Shown here one piece after another: positions 6,257 to 14,506 of a DNA stretch of 15,480 nt. The stretch is from NCBI GenBank assembly GCA_964498065.1, contig CAZCFZ010000087.1, positions 1 to 15,480 of the forward strand, written 5' to 3'. Each line of letters starts with the position of its first letter. Position 1 is the first letter of the stretch. The position numbers were made by a program, and so were the translations under genes. This DNA is from FEN-1297 sp964498065. GTDB taxonomy: Bacteria > Bacteroidota > Ignavibacteria > Ignavibacteriales > Ignavibacteriaceae. A model generated the notes under the pieces. That model saw nothing but the letters and a program-made list of their open reading frames with translations. It had not been told where the DNA came from and did no database searches.

Positions 6257-6709
6257 ATGGCTTTAAGAGAAAAAATTAATGAAGATTTAAAGACTGCGAT
6301 GAAATCGGGAGATAAACTCCGTCTTGAAACAATAAGATCAATAAGGGCTTTAATCCTGGAATTTGAAAAAAGCGGCAGCGGGAAAGAATTAAATGAGGAA
6401 GAAGAAATTAAGCTTTTAAGTTCCGCTGCCAAGAAAAGGAAAGATTCCATAGAACAATATAGAAATGCCGGTCGTGAAGACCTGGCTGTAAAAGAAGAAA
6501 ATGAATTGGCGGTAATTCAGGAATATCTGCCAAAGCAGTTAACGCAGGAAGAAATTCAAAACGAGGTTAAGAAGATTGCAGAAAGTATCGGTGCAGGAAC
6601 GAAGGATGACTTCCCGAAGCTTATGCCCCAGGTAATGAAAGCGCTTAAAGGTAAAGCAGACGGAAAAATTGTTAAATCTGTTGTTGAACATTTTTTGGGG
6701 ATTAATTGA
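6257..6709 (+). CDS. yqeY: GatB/YqeY domain-containing protein
   Basis: This 150-residue protein matches the length and layout of the stand-alone YqeY family. The N-terminal helical part has LREKINEDLKTAMKSGD and LRLETIRSIRALI. The central motif is KKRKDSIEQYRNAGREDLAVKE, here residues about 59-80, followed by EYLPKQLTQEEI. The C-terminal tail-like domain ends GKADGKIVKSVVEHFL. The family shares its C-terminal fold with the tRNA-binding tail of the GatB amidotransferase subunit, but its own function is not settled. GAGGG at 6248-6252 supports the start. It overlaps the next gene by 4 bases (TTGA), so translation is coupled. Confidence 0.9.
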   Translation: MALREKINEDLKTAMKSGDKLRLETIRSIRALILEFEKSGSGKELNEEEEIKLLSSAAKKRKDSIEQYRNAGREDLAVKEENELAVIQEYLPKQLTQEEIQNEVKKIAESIGAGTKDDFPKLMPQVMKALKGKADGKIVKSVVEHFLGIN

Positions 6710-7227
6710 ATATACTGGACATAATAATTTTTGTCGTTGTTGTTGCCGGATTTATTTTAGGTTATAAAGACGGCTTTGTAAGAAAAGTAATAGGGTTGAT
6801 AGGATTTGGCCTGGCAGTATTTTTAGCTATTAAATTTTCAGACCTGTCGGGCAGGTATATCGAAAATTTGTTCGGAATAGAATTTTACCTTTCCGAAATT
6901 ATCGGCGGTATTTTGATATTTTTATTAATTATTTTCGCTACATCCGTATTGAAGAGAATTGTCCATCCGTTTGATAAAATAAATAATCTGCTTAATCAAA
7001 TAATAGGAGGCGTTGTAGGCATAATTCAAATTTTATATTTCCTTAGCGCTGTTTTATTCCTGCTTAATATTTTTAATTTTCCTTCACAAAAGGTTACCGA
7101 TAGTTCTCTCTTTTACAAACCGGTTTACAGTATTATACCGGCAACAATCGAAATCATAAAAAATTATACTCCTGAAACAAAAAAAATAATAAAAGAATAT
7201 ATTAATGATAAAGACTCGGTAAAATGA
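6706..7227 (+). CDS. cvpA: CvpA family inner-membrane protein
   Basis: The start is a TTG at 6706 inside the TTGA overlap with the yqeY-like stop; the sequence reads from there as N-L-D-I-I-I. Four hydrophobic segments lie near residues 3-19, 27-44, 64-82 and 98-122. The CvpA signature is at the N-terminus (LDIIIFVVVVAGFILGYKDGF, then RKVIGLIGFGLA). The loop after the third segment has the typical F-D-K-I-N-N-L-L-N-Q-I-I-GG-V-VG-I pattern. The family was named for colicin V production and affects envelope/stress phenotypes; its molecular role is uncertain. It overlaps mutS2 by 4 bases (ATGA). A cvpA-mutS2 neighbourhood is known from Bacillus (yshB, polX, mutSB), so the linkage is old. Confidence 0.86.
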   Translation: MNILDIIIFVVVVAGFILGYKDGFVRKVIGLIGFGLAVFLAIKFSDLSGRYIENLFGIEFYLSEIIGGILIFLLIIFATSVLKRIVHPFDKINNLLNQIIGGVVGIIQILYFLSAVLFLLNIFNFPSQKVTDSSLFYKPVYSIIPATIEIIKNYTPETKKIIKEYINDKDSVK

Positions 7228-9572
7228 TTTTAGGTTCGGTGCTTGAAAAATTAGAATACCATAAAGTTCTTCAATACGTTTCCAGGTATTGTATTACCGA
7301 AAAAGGCAGAAGCCAATTATTATCAATTACGCCGATTGATAGTCTTGCGGAAATAAAATACGAAGGGGAACTAGTAAATGAAGCAAAAGATATTCTAATT
7401 AGAAATATTCCTCCTCCCCTTGAATACTTACAGGATCTAAACGAAACAATTTCAATGGGTAATATAGAAGGGGCGGTAATTGACGGCAAAAAAATTCTTG
7501 AAATATTAAAATTGGCCGTAGTTTCCAGAAATTTAGCGCATCACCTAAAACAAAATGCCCAAACTGCACCGGTTCTTTTCGAATTAAACACGCGTTTATT
7601 TGCTGATAAATTATTCGAGCATTATATACAAAAGATAATCAATGAAAACGGTGAGGTCCGGGATAATGCCAGCGCCAAATTAGCTGAAATCAGAAGAGAA
7701 ATAAGAGACAAAAGGGATGATCTGGTAAAGTCCGTAAACAGGTTAATTAAATCTCTTACCGATAAAGATATAGTCCGTGAAGAATATCTTACGCTTAGAG
7801 ACGGACGAATTGTAATTCCGGTAAAAGCCGAGCATAAAAGACATATCCGGGGCTTTATTCATTCCGAGTCATCTACCGGACAAACCGTTTACATAGAACC
7901 TGAAGAAACTCTGGAATTAAATAATGATATTGTTTCGCTTTCGTTTGCAGAGAAAAGAGAAATCGAAAGATTATTAAAAGAAATTACAAAAAGAATTGGA
8001 GATGTAAGCGGCGAGCTTAAAGAATCACTGAATGCAGTTGCATACATCGATACGATTTTTGCCAGAGCAAATTATTCATTGGAAGTTGTAGGTTCCTTTC
8101 CGGAAATAAATAATGAAAAGCCGTTTAGTGTTAACGATGCCCGGCACCCGATTCTGCTTAAGAAATTCGGTAAAAGCGGAACAGTACCGTTAAATTTTTC
8201 AATTGAAAATAAAAAAGTTGTTTTAATTACCGGTCCCAATGCCGGGGGAAAAACTGTTGTCTTAAAAACCATAGGATTGTTGACTCTGATGGTACAATCC
8301 GGCATACATATACCGGCAGGCCCGGATTCAAATTTTAATTTCTTCAGTAAGGTTTTATTGGATGTTGGCGATTCCCAGTCGATTGAAGATGACCTTTCTA
8401 CTTTTAGTTCCCATCTTTCAAATATTAAAAATATTTTGGAGGAAGCAGATGATAGTTCTTTAATACTTCTGGATGAGATCGGCACGGGAACAGACCCTTC
8501 CGAAGGTTCCGCACTGGCTTCTGCAGTGTTAATTATGTTGAAAGACAAAAACAGTATTGTGTTTGCTACAACCCATCACGGCAGCTTAAAATTAATTGCA
8601 AATGACCTGGAAGGTTTTGAGAATGCAGCAATGGAATTCGATACTCAAAATTTAAAGCCGACTTATGTATTTAAGCAGGGAATACCGGGCTCCAGCTACG
8701 CATTTGAAGTTGCAAAAAGAATCGGCTTGCCGGATGATTTTTTATTTCTAGCTTCGAAACATCTGGATACCGATAAGCATAAAATAGAAAATTTTCTGGT
8801 AGACATAGAACAAAAATCCCAGGAACTGGAAGCTAAATTAAAAAGTATGGAAATTGAAAATACCAGACTGAAGGGATTATCAAACCTGTATTCGCAGAAA
8901 ATTGAAAAATTGGATAAAGAAAAAAAGGAAATACTTAAAAGAACAAAATCGGAAGCGGAAGATTATTTAAAAGGGATTAATAAAAAAATTGAATTGGTAA
9001 TTAAGGAATTAAAAGAATCAAATGCCGAAAGGGAAGTAATTAAGAAAGCGCGCAGTATTATTAGTGAAGTTAAGCAAGAGAATAAAAATCTTTTTAGCGA
9101 CAATGTTGATTTATACCGGGAAAACCCTAACTTTGATATCGGAAATTTTGTCGGTATTAAGAACACAGAAACTGTCGGCGAAATTATAGATATTTTAAAA
9201 GAAAAAAATAAAGCTACAATTAAAATAGGCTCCGTAAAAATGCAGGTAGCGTTAAATGATTTAATTCATGCAAAGCAACAGAAAGAAAAGCCTGTAAATC
9301 TTAATTATAATCATTTTACTTTAGCGCCGGCAGATTACAGAATAGATATTAGAGGTAAAAAACCGGAAGAAGTTGAATTTGAAATATTAAAATTCATAGA
9401 CAGCGCATATTCAACAGGTTTGGAAAGAGTAGAAATCTTGCATGGTAAAGGCACAGGTGCATTAAAGAAAACTGTTCATGATATACTTAAGAGACATGAT
9501 AAAGTAAAAAATTATTATTTTGCCCCAATAGAATTCGGCGGCGAAGGAATAACTATAGCAGAATTAAATTAG
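7224..9572 (+). CDS. mutS2: Endonuclease MutS2
   Basis: The protein has 782 residues, full length for MutS2. The N-terminus (LEKLEYHKVLQYVSRYC) and the absence of MutS mismatch-recognition domains separate it from MutS1. Lever/core helices occupy about 120-290. The ATPase has Walker A TGPNAGGKT at 336-344 and Walker B LILLDEIGTGTDPSEG with Asp417-Glu418, followed by the TTHH switch. A coiled-coil arm (about 520-620) leads to a C-terminal Smr nuclease domain with IDIRG at 707-711 and HGKGTG at 740-745. MutS2 proteins bind branched DNA and limit recombination; in some species they act on collided ribosomes through the Smr domain. Which applies here is unknown. The start overlaps the cvpA stop (ATGA) and the biotin carboxylase gene begins 7 bases after the stop. 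Confidence 0.96.
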   Translation: MILGSVLEKLEYHKVLQYVSRYCITEKGRSQLLSITPIDSLAEIKYEGELVNEAKDILIRNIPPPLEYLQDLNETISMGNIEGAVIDGKKILEILKLAVVSRNLAHHLKQNAQTAPVLFELNTRLFADKLFEHYIQKIINENGEVRDNASAKLAEIRREIRDKRDDLVKSVNRLIKSLTDKDIVREEYLTLRDGRIVIPVKAEHKRHIRGFIHSESSTGQTVYIEPEETLELNNDIVSLSFAEKREIERLLKEITKRIGDVSGELKESLNAVAYIDTIFARANYSLEVVGSFPEINNEKPFSVNDARHPILLKKFGKSGTVPLNFSIENKKVVLITGPNAGGKTVVLKTIGLLTLMVQSGIHIPAGPDSNFNFFSKVLLDVGDSQSIEDDLSTFSSHLSNIKNILEEADDSSLILLDEIGTGTDPSEGSALASAVLIMLKDKNSIVFATTHHGSLKLIANDLEGFENAAMEFDTQNLKPTYVFKQGIPGSSYAFEVAKRIGLPDDFLFLASKHLDTDKHKIENFLVDIEQKSQELEAKLKSMEIENTRLKGLSNLYSQKIEKLDKEKKEILKRTKSEAEDYLKGINKKIELVIKELKESNAEREVIKKARSIISEVKQENKNLFSDNVDLYRENPNFDIGNFVGIKNTETVGEIIDILKEKNKATIKIGSVKMQVALNDLIHAKQQKEKPVNLNYNHFTLAPADYRIDIRGKKPEEVEFEILKFIDSAYSTGLERVEILHGKGTGALKKTVHDILKRHDKVKNYYFAPIEFGGEGITIAELN

Positions 9573-9579
9573 GTCTGTT

Positions 9580-11082
9580 TTGTTAAAAAAAATTTTAATA
9601 GCCAACAGGGGAGAAATTGCAGTTCGAATAATTAGAGCATGCAGAGAACTAGATATAAAATCGGTTGCGGTTTATTCGGATGCTGATAGAAAATCATTAC
9701 ATACCCGCCTTGCAGATGAATCATATAATATAGGCGAACCGGCTTCATCCCAATCATATTTGAATAAAACAAAAATTATTGATTTAGCGAAAAAGTTAAA
9801 AGTAGATGCAATACATCCCGGCTACGGATTCTTCTCCGAGAATTCCGAATTTATAAAACTGTGTGAAGATGAAAAAATTACCTTTATCGGACCGTCTTCA
9901 AAATCAGTAGCAATGATGGGAAGTAAGACTGCAGCGCGTCATTTAATGGAAAAGAGCGGCGTTCCAATTGTTCCCGGAACTACAAAACCGATAGATTCTT
10001 TAAACGAGGGAATTAAATCTGCCGAGAAAATCGGATTCCCGGTTTTGTTAAAAGCTTCTGCAGGCGGCGGCGGAAAAGGGATGAGACGAATTTCTTCTAA
10101 AAGTGAATTTGAAGATGCGTTTGAAGCAACTAAAAGAGTGGCTTTAAAGGCATTCGGTGATGACTCGATTTACATTGAAAAATTTATCGAAAATCCAAAG
10201 CATATTGAAGTACAGATCATCGGCGATATGCATGGAAATTATGCGCATCTTTTCGAACGGGAATGTTCCGTTCAAAGAAGGCATCAAAAAATTATTGAGG
10301 AAGCTCCTTCTTCCTTTGTTGATGAAACCACAAGAGCCAAAATTACTAGCGCTGCGGTAAATGCCGCAAAAGCCTGCGGTTATTATAATGCGGGAACTAT
10401 AGAATTTTTAATGGATGCAAATAAGGATTTTTACTTTCTTGAGATGAATACCAGGCTTCAGGTTGAACATCCCGTTACCGAATTAATTTCCGGAATCGAC
10501 CTTGTTAAGGAGCAAATATCAATTGCATCAGGCAATAAATTATCATTCGGCCAGGATGATTTGAAAATAAATGGCCATGCTATGGAAAGCCGTATTTATG
10601 CTGAAGATGCAGATAATAATTTTTTACCGTCAACAGGCATAATCTATGAATATAAACCGCCGACTGGGCCGGGTGTAAGGGTGGATGACGGATTTAGTGC
10701 CGGATCGGAAATTTCCGTTTATTATGACCCTTTGATTGCGAAGCTTGTATGCTGGTCGGATAATAGGACAAATGCTATTAAAAGAATGAAAAGAGCGTTA
10801 GATGAATATAAAATAGCCGGTATAACGACGAATATTTCCTTTTTAAAATCCGTTTATAATAATAATAATTTCATAAACGGTAAATTTGATATCAACTTTC
10901 TGGAAAAAGAATCCGGCGCTTTACATAAATTTCTTGAAAAGGAAAATAATAAAGTTAATCTGGAAAATGCCGCTGCAATTTTTACGGCAATGGTAAAAGA
11001 AAATTCCGCCGTTCGAAAAGGAAATGAAAACGCGAATAATTCCAAACCGGAGAATAAATGGATCGATTTAATGTATGAGTGA
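9580..11082 (+). CDS. accC: Biotin carboxylase subunit of an acetyl/propionyl-type acyl-CoA carboxylase
   Basis: The 500-residue ATP-grasp protein carboxylates biotin using ATP and bicarbonate. Key positions match those known in E. coli AccC: Lys116, the glycine-rich AGGGGKGMR at 161-169, Lys158, His208, Glu275, Glu288, Asn290, Arg292, QVEH at 294-297 and Arg338. The stretch VYYDPLIAKLV at 380-390 is the form seen in PCC/ACC-type enzymes. It exceeds E. coli AccC (449 residues) by about 50; the extra C-terminal part is poorly conserved and Asn/Glu-rich. The start is a TTG (MLKKILIANRGEIAVRI), seven bases after mutS2, with AGG at its stop as a weak Shine-Dalgarno. It overlaps the biotin carrier gene by 8 bases. 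The substrate (acetyl-, propionyl- or other acyl-CoA) depends on a carboxyltransferase not present here. Confidence 0.94.
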   Translation: MLKKILIANRGEIAVRIIRACRELDIKSVAVYSDADRKSLHTRLADESYNIGEPASSQSYLNKTKIIDLAKKLKVDAIHPGYGFFSENSEFIKLCEDEKITFIGPSSKSVAMMGSKTAARHLMEKSGVPIVPGTTKPIDSLNEGIKSAEKIGFPVLLKASAGGGGKGMRRISSKSEFEDAFEATKRVALKAFGDDSIYIEKFIENPKHIEVQIIGDMHGNYAHLFERECSVQRRHQKIIEEAPSSFVDETTRAKITSAAVNAAKACGYYNAGTIEFLMDANKDFYFLEMNTRLQVEHPVTELISGIDLVKEQISIASGNKLSFGQDDLKINGHAMESRIYAEDADNNFLPSTGIIYEYKPPTGPGVRVDDGFSAGSEISVYYDPLIAKLVCWSDNRTNAIKRMKRALDEYKIAGITTNISFLKSVYNNNNFINGKFDINFLEKESGALHKFLEKENNKVNLENAAAIFTAMVKENSAVRKGNENANNSKPENKWIDLMYE

Positions 11083-11575
11083 TTTTGTTGTAACTTTAAA
11101 TGATAAAAAGAAAACGGTTTCGTTTTCAAATAACTCGCATTTATCATTAGATAATCAAAAATACGAATGCGATTTAATTCTGTTAAACGCGCATACTTAT
11201 TTATTGAAAATTAATGAGCGGTTCTTTGAAGTATCCGTGGATAAAACTGGCAACGGAAAATATTCGCTTTTAATAGACGGACATCAATATGAAACCGTAA
11301 TACGTTCCGCTTTACAGGAAAAAGTAAGTGAACTGCTGCGGCAAAAAAGTACGGCACATAAAAAGACCGAAGTAAAAGCGCCGATGCCGGGCATGATACT
11401 TAAAATAAAGAAGAGCCTTAACGATAAAATTGTGAAGGGAGAAACAATATTAATACTTGAAGCAATGAAAATGGAAAATGATTTGCGCTCGCCCTGTTCC
11501 GGCGTATTAAGTGAAATACCGGTTAAAGAAGGAAGTGCGGTAGAAAAGGGCGCTGTTTTATTTACAATTGAATAA
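11075..11575 (+). CDS. Biotin carboxyl carrier protein (biotin/lipoyl attachment domain)
   Basis: The protein has 166 residues. The C-terminal ~70 form a biotinyl domain: KAPMPGMILKIKKSLNDKIVKG, then the attachment motif EAMKMEN at 129-135 with Lys132 as the biotinylated residue, and the closing GSAVEKGAVLFTIE. The N-terminal ~90 residues are beta-rich (YECDLILLNAHTYLLKINERFFEVSV, IDGHQYETVI) and resemble the BT linker domain of propionyl-CoA-type carboxylases more than the Pro/Ala-rich linker of E. coli AccB. It overlaps the biotin carboxylase gene by 8 bases, so the two are made together. It shuttles carboxybiotin to a carboxyltransferase that must be encoded elsewhere. Oxaloacetate/glutaconyl decarboxylase-type use is an alternative made unlikely by the paired biotin carboxylase. 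Confidence 0.92.
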   Translation: MSDFVVTLNDKKKTVSFSNNSHLSLDNQKYECDLILLNAHTYLLKINERFFEVSVDKTGNGKYSLLIDGHQYETVIRSALQEKVSELLRQKSTAHKKTEVKAPMPGMILKIKKSLNDKIVKGETILILEAMKMENDLRSPCSGVLSEIPVKEGSAVEKGAVLFTIE

Positions 11576-11628
11576 TCAATTTATGGTAATAAAATAATTA
11601 ACTTTATTAATAACATTATGGAGGTCTC

Positions 11629-12867
11629 GTGAAGGTCAAGTTCTTTGCTTTTATTGTTTCTATTATTATAGTAGCAAGCGAAACTTTCGCAGGCGGTTTT
11701 CAGCTCAATGAACATGGAGCTAGAGCGATGGCAATGGGTGGTGCGTTTACTGCAATCTCCAATGATCCATCTGCAATATATTTCAACGGTGCCGGCTTAA
11801 CTCAATTATCAGGCATCCACTTAATGCTTGGTACCACTATGATAGCACCTACTTTTTCTTTTAGAGGTGTAAGCCCGAATATTACCGAATACGATGCGGC
11901 AAAACAAACATTCTTTCCGACTCATTTTTTTGCAACTTACAGATTCGATAAAGATTTGGCCTTCGGGTTAGGATTTTTTAGTCCGTTCGGATTAGCTTCC
12001 AAATGGGATCCTAATTGGGTAGGAAAATATTTAGCTATTGAAACTAAGCTGCAGACTTTTGTAATTACACCGGAGGTTGCATATAATTTAATGGACAATC
12101 TTACGGTAAGTGCAGGATTGGAATATAGTTTTGCTAATGTTACCATTTCTCAAAAAACACCTTTTGCTCCATTTGCCGGTGATGCCTTTACTACTCTTAC
12201 CGGCAAAGATAATTCTGCATGGGGCTTTAATCTGGGTGCACTTTATAAACCGATCGATGACCTTTCAATAGGAGTTTCGTTCCATAGTCAGGTCAAATAC
12301 AACTTTACCGGAACAGCAACAACTACCGGTCCGTCTCAATTAGCATCCGAGTTTCCAAACGGCGGCGCATCTGCAGATTTGACAACCCCGATTAATTTAG
12401 CAGTTGGTGTTGCATACCGCTTTATGCCTGAACTCCTAGTTAGTTTTGATTTTCAATATGTCGGCTGGTCAAGCTATGATAGCTTAACTGTAGATTTTTC
12501 TTCACCTAAATCGGTTAAATCAAGCCCAAGACTTTACGATAATTCATATATTCTTCGTCTTGGGGCACAATATACGCTGCTGCAGGATTTGCAGGTTCGT
12601 GCGGGAATTTATTATGATAAGGATCCTGTAAAGCCCGAATATTTAAATCCGTCATTACCGGATGCAAACCGTCTGGGATTTAGCGTTGGAGTAGGTTATA
12701 AGATAACCAATAACATTAATTTGGATGCAGCATACTTGTTTATCAGAGGCAGCCAGTTAACAGTGACTGATTCACAAGAAAATTATGCTCAAGGTATTTC
12801 TCCTTTCAACGGTACATATAATACAGCCGCTAATTTAGTATCATTAACTCTATCGTATGGTTTATAA
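11629..12867 (+). CDS. FadL/OmpP1/TodX family outer-membrane transporter
   Basis: The protein has 412 residues and starts at a GTG with GGAGG at 11620-11624 five bases before it. A signal peptide ends near ETFA/GG at 21-22. The mature N-terminus GGFQLNEHGARAMAMGGAFTA, followed by DPSAIYFNGAGLTQL, is the family signature. In most relatives the last motif reads FNPAGL; here the Pro is Gly. The rest alternates beta-strands of a 14-stranded barrel and ends LVSLTLSYGL. FadL proteins let hydrophobic compounds (long-chain fatty acids, aromatics) diffuse laterally through the outer membrane. The gene is followed after 19 bases by a secreted SGNH hydrolase, which suggests a hydrophobic ester-derived substrate. 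An AT-only dyad about 30-60 bases upstream may belong to the promoter region but is not convincing. Confidence 0.92.
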   Translation: MKVKFFAFIVSIIIVASETFAGGFQLNEHGARAMAMGGAFTAISNDPSAIYFNGAGLTQLSGIHLMLGTTMIAPTFSFRGVSPNITEYDAAKQTFFPTHFFATYRFDKDLAFGLGFFSPFGLASKWDPNWVGKYLAIETKLQTFVITPEVAYNLMDNLTVSAGLEYSFANVTISQKTPFAPFAGDAFTTLTGKDNSAWGFNLGALYKPIDDLSIGVSFHSQVKYNFTGTATTTGPSQLASEFPNGGASADLTTPINLAVGVAYRFMPELLVSFDFQYVGWSSYDSLTVDFSSPKSVKSSPRLYDNSYILRLGAQYTLLQDLQVRAGIYYDKDPVKPEYLNPSLPDANRLGFSVGVGYKITNNINLDAAYLFIRGSQLTVTDSQENYAQGISPFNGTYNTAANLVSLTLSYGL

Positions 12868-12886
12868 AAAAGAAAGGATGAAAAAA

Positions 12887-14350
12887 ATGAAAAAGATTAT
12901 GAGTTTAATTTTTACTGTGTTTCTGACTGTAGTTGTTTTTTGGGGATGTCAGGATAAAACAAATTTAACAGCCCCGGTATTAAATCCTAAAAGCGGTAAT
13001 GCTGACTTAACTAGATTTGTTGCTATTGGGAATAGTTTAACTGCTGGTTGGCAAAACGGTGCGCTTTATGCAAGTTCTCAAAATTATTCTTTTGGTAATC
13101 AAATTGCTAAACAAGTAGGTACAACTTTTGAACAGCCGTTAGTCAGCGATCCGGGAACGGGGGGCAGAATGGAGATCAAAACTTTAGATATCGCAAAAGG
13201 AGAAATTGATATATACTATGATCCTAAAACAGGAAGTCCTGAAAATTCAACCTACGCAAAACCATATAATAATCTTGGAATACCCGGAGCATTATTATAT
13301 GATGTTTTATATGCAACAAGTTCTACTACTTGTGCATCGGCATTATTCTCAAGTTCGCATACTCCCAATCCGATGTTCGATTTAATATTACGCGGCCAGG
13401 GTTCACAATTTGCACAAGCTAAAGCATTGCATCCAACCTTTGTAACTTTGTGGATTGGAAACAATGATGTATTGGGATTTGCCACAAGCGGCGGTTTTTC
13501 ACCTTCAGCTCCTACTCCTGTCTCCGGCGGTCTCTATAATTTTCAAAGTGCGTTTACTCAATTAGCAGATAGTATTGCTTCGCTCGGTGCTAAAGTTGTA
13601 GTAGCTAATATTCCTGATGTCGATGCTATTCCATATTTTACAACAGTAGGACCAGTGGTTGCTATGGAAACTCCTTGGGGTGCTTTAAAATTATTAGGCG
13701 CACCAGGAATAATTTATCAAAAACACGGAGAAATAGTTGGATCGGGTGTTGCCGATTCTTTAAGTCTTTTAACCGGACAATTATTGATGACTTTACCGGC
13801 AATAAATTATGCAACATTAATTGGTAAACCTACCGGCCAATATTATAGAGATAATAATTATCCTGCTCTTCCTCCGGGTATAGATACAACAAAACCGTTT
13901 GGTTTGCACCCTCAAAATCCTTGGCCGGATGCATTAATTTTAGATGCCTCGGAAATTGCTACAACAGAAAATACTATAGCAAGTTATAATTCAATTATTT
14001 CTTCATTAGCAAATGCAAAAGGCTTTGGACTAGTAGATATCAATGGTTTCTTCAACTCTATTAGACAAAAAGATTTTACCGGCGGTGTTTATTTTAATGG
14101 AGTAAATTTTTCAACTGCATATATCACCGGCGGCATTTTTGGATTAGATGGTATTCATCCAACAAATCAAGGTCAGGCAATTGAGGCAAATGAGTTTATT
14201 AAAGTTATAAATTCTAAATTCGGGGCAAATATACCATTGATAAATGTTGCAACAATTCCTGGAAGCTTAATTCTTGCTAAAAAAGCTTTTCTAAAAGAAA
14301 AGTTGATGCCGCATTTTGAACCCGGATCATTTAAACATTTGCTTTATTAA
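12887..14350 (+). CDS. SGNH/GDSL-type hydrolase lipoprotein
   Basis: I choose the ATG at 12887 (487 residues). It has AAAGGA at 12873-12878 at normal spacing and gives a clean lipoprotein signal, MKKIMSLIFTVFLTVVVFWGC, with the acylated Cys at 21. In-frame starts at 12857 and 12878 would only add charged residues. Block I is FVAIGNSLTAG with nucleophile Ser50; the usual GDS reads GNS. Block II has Gly131 in LGIPGA. Block III is IGNND with Asn193. Block V is DGIHPTNQG with Asp421 and His424. Such enzymes cleave esters of lipids or acylated polysaccharides. It follows the FadL-type gene after 19 bases, so the two are likely cotranscribed. Its predicted place is outer-membrane anchored, facing the periplasm or the surface. 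A C-terminal ~45-residue extension follows block V. Confidence 0.88.
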   Translation: MKKIMSLIFTVFLTVVVFWGCQDKTNLTAPVLNPKSGNADLTRFVAIGNSLTAGWQNGALYASSQNYSFGNQIAKQVGTTFEQPLVSDPGTGGRMEIKTLDIAKGEIDIYYDPKTGSPENSTYAKPYNNLGIPGALLYDVLYATSSTTCASALFSSSHTPNPMFDLILRGQGSQFAQAKALHPTFVTLWIGNNDVLGFATSGGFSPSAPTPVSGGLYNFQSAFTQLADSIASLGAKVVVANIPDVDAIPYFTTVGPVVAMETPWGALKLLGAPGIIYQKHGEIVGSGVADSLSLLTGQLLMTLPAINYATLIGKPTGQYYRDNNYPALPPGIDTTKPFGLHPQNPWPDALILDASEIATTENTIASYNSIISSLANAKGFGLVDINGFFNSIRQKDFTGGVYFNGVNFSTAYITGGIFGLDGIHPTNQGQAIEANEFIKVINSKFGANIPLINVATIPGSLILAKKAFLKEKLMPHFEPGSFKHLLY

Positions 14351-14356
14351 AAAGTT

Positions 14357-14381
14357 AGGGATGGGCAGCCATCCCTTTTTT
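14357..14381 (+). terminator. Rho-independent terminator after the SGNH hydrolase gene
   Basis: AGGGATGG at 14357-14364 pairs with CCATCCCT at 14369-14376 over a 4-base loop, followed by T residues to 14381. It lies 6 bases after the stop codon and closes the fadL-like/hydrolase unit. The A-run on the 5' side would let it work on the opposite strand too, but no gene converges on it. Confidence 0.92.
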
Positions 14382-14425
14382 AATTCAATCCTGGAAATAG
14401 GTAGCAACCTAATTTGCTTATCTAA

Positions 14426-14494
14426 GTCATGGTTCGACCCCGTTCACCATGACAAATGTATTTAATTTGTCATCCCGAGCGAAGTCGAGGGACG
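14426..14494. repeat. Composite palindrome sharing the core of the 900-1022 repeat
   Basis: GTCATGGT at 14426-14433 pairs with ACCATGAC at 14446-14453 around TCGACCCCGTTC, a diverged version of the TTCGACTCCGCTC core in the two copies at 900-1022 and 1640-1768. GACAAAT at 14451-14457 then pairs with ATTTGTC at 14465-14471, followed by the CCGAGCGAAGTCGAGGGAC half-unit. This looks like two repeat units joined or one rearranged unit. Confidence 0.7.
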
Positions 14495-14506
14495 AACGGA
14501 CTTGTC

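Noticed and set aside
8072..8548. 158-codon open frame on the minus strand within mutS2
   Set aside because: It is antisense to the conserved MutS2 ATPase core, whose frame is fixed by the Walker motifs; it has no features of its own.
12857..12886. Upstream ATG at 12857 as the start of the SGNH hydrolase
   Set aside because: It would overlap the fadL-like gene and add a charged stretch before the lipoprotein signal; the ATG at 12887 has better Shine-Dalgarno spacing and a normal signal peptide.
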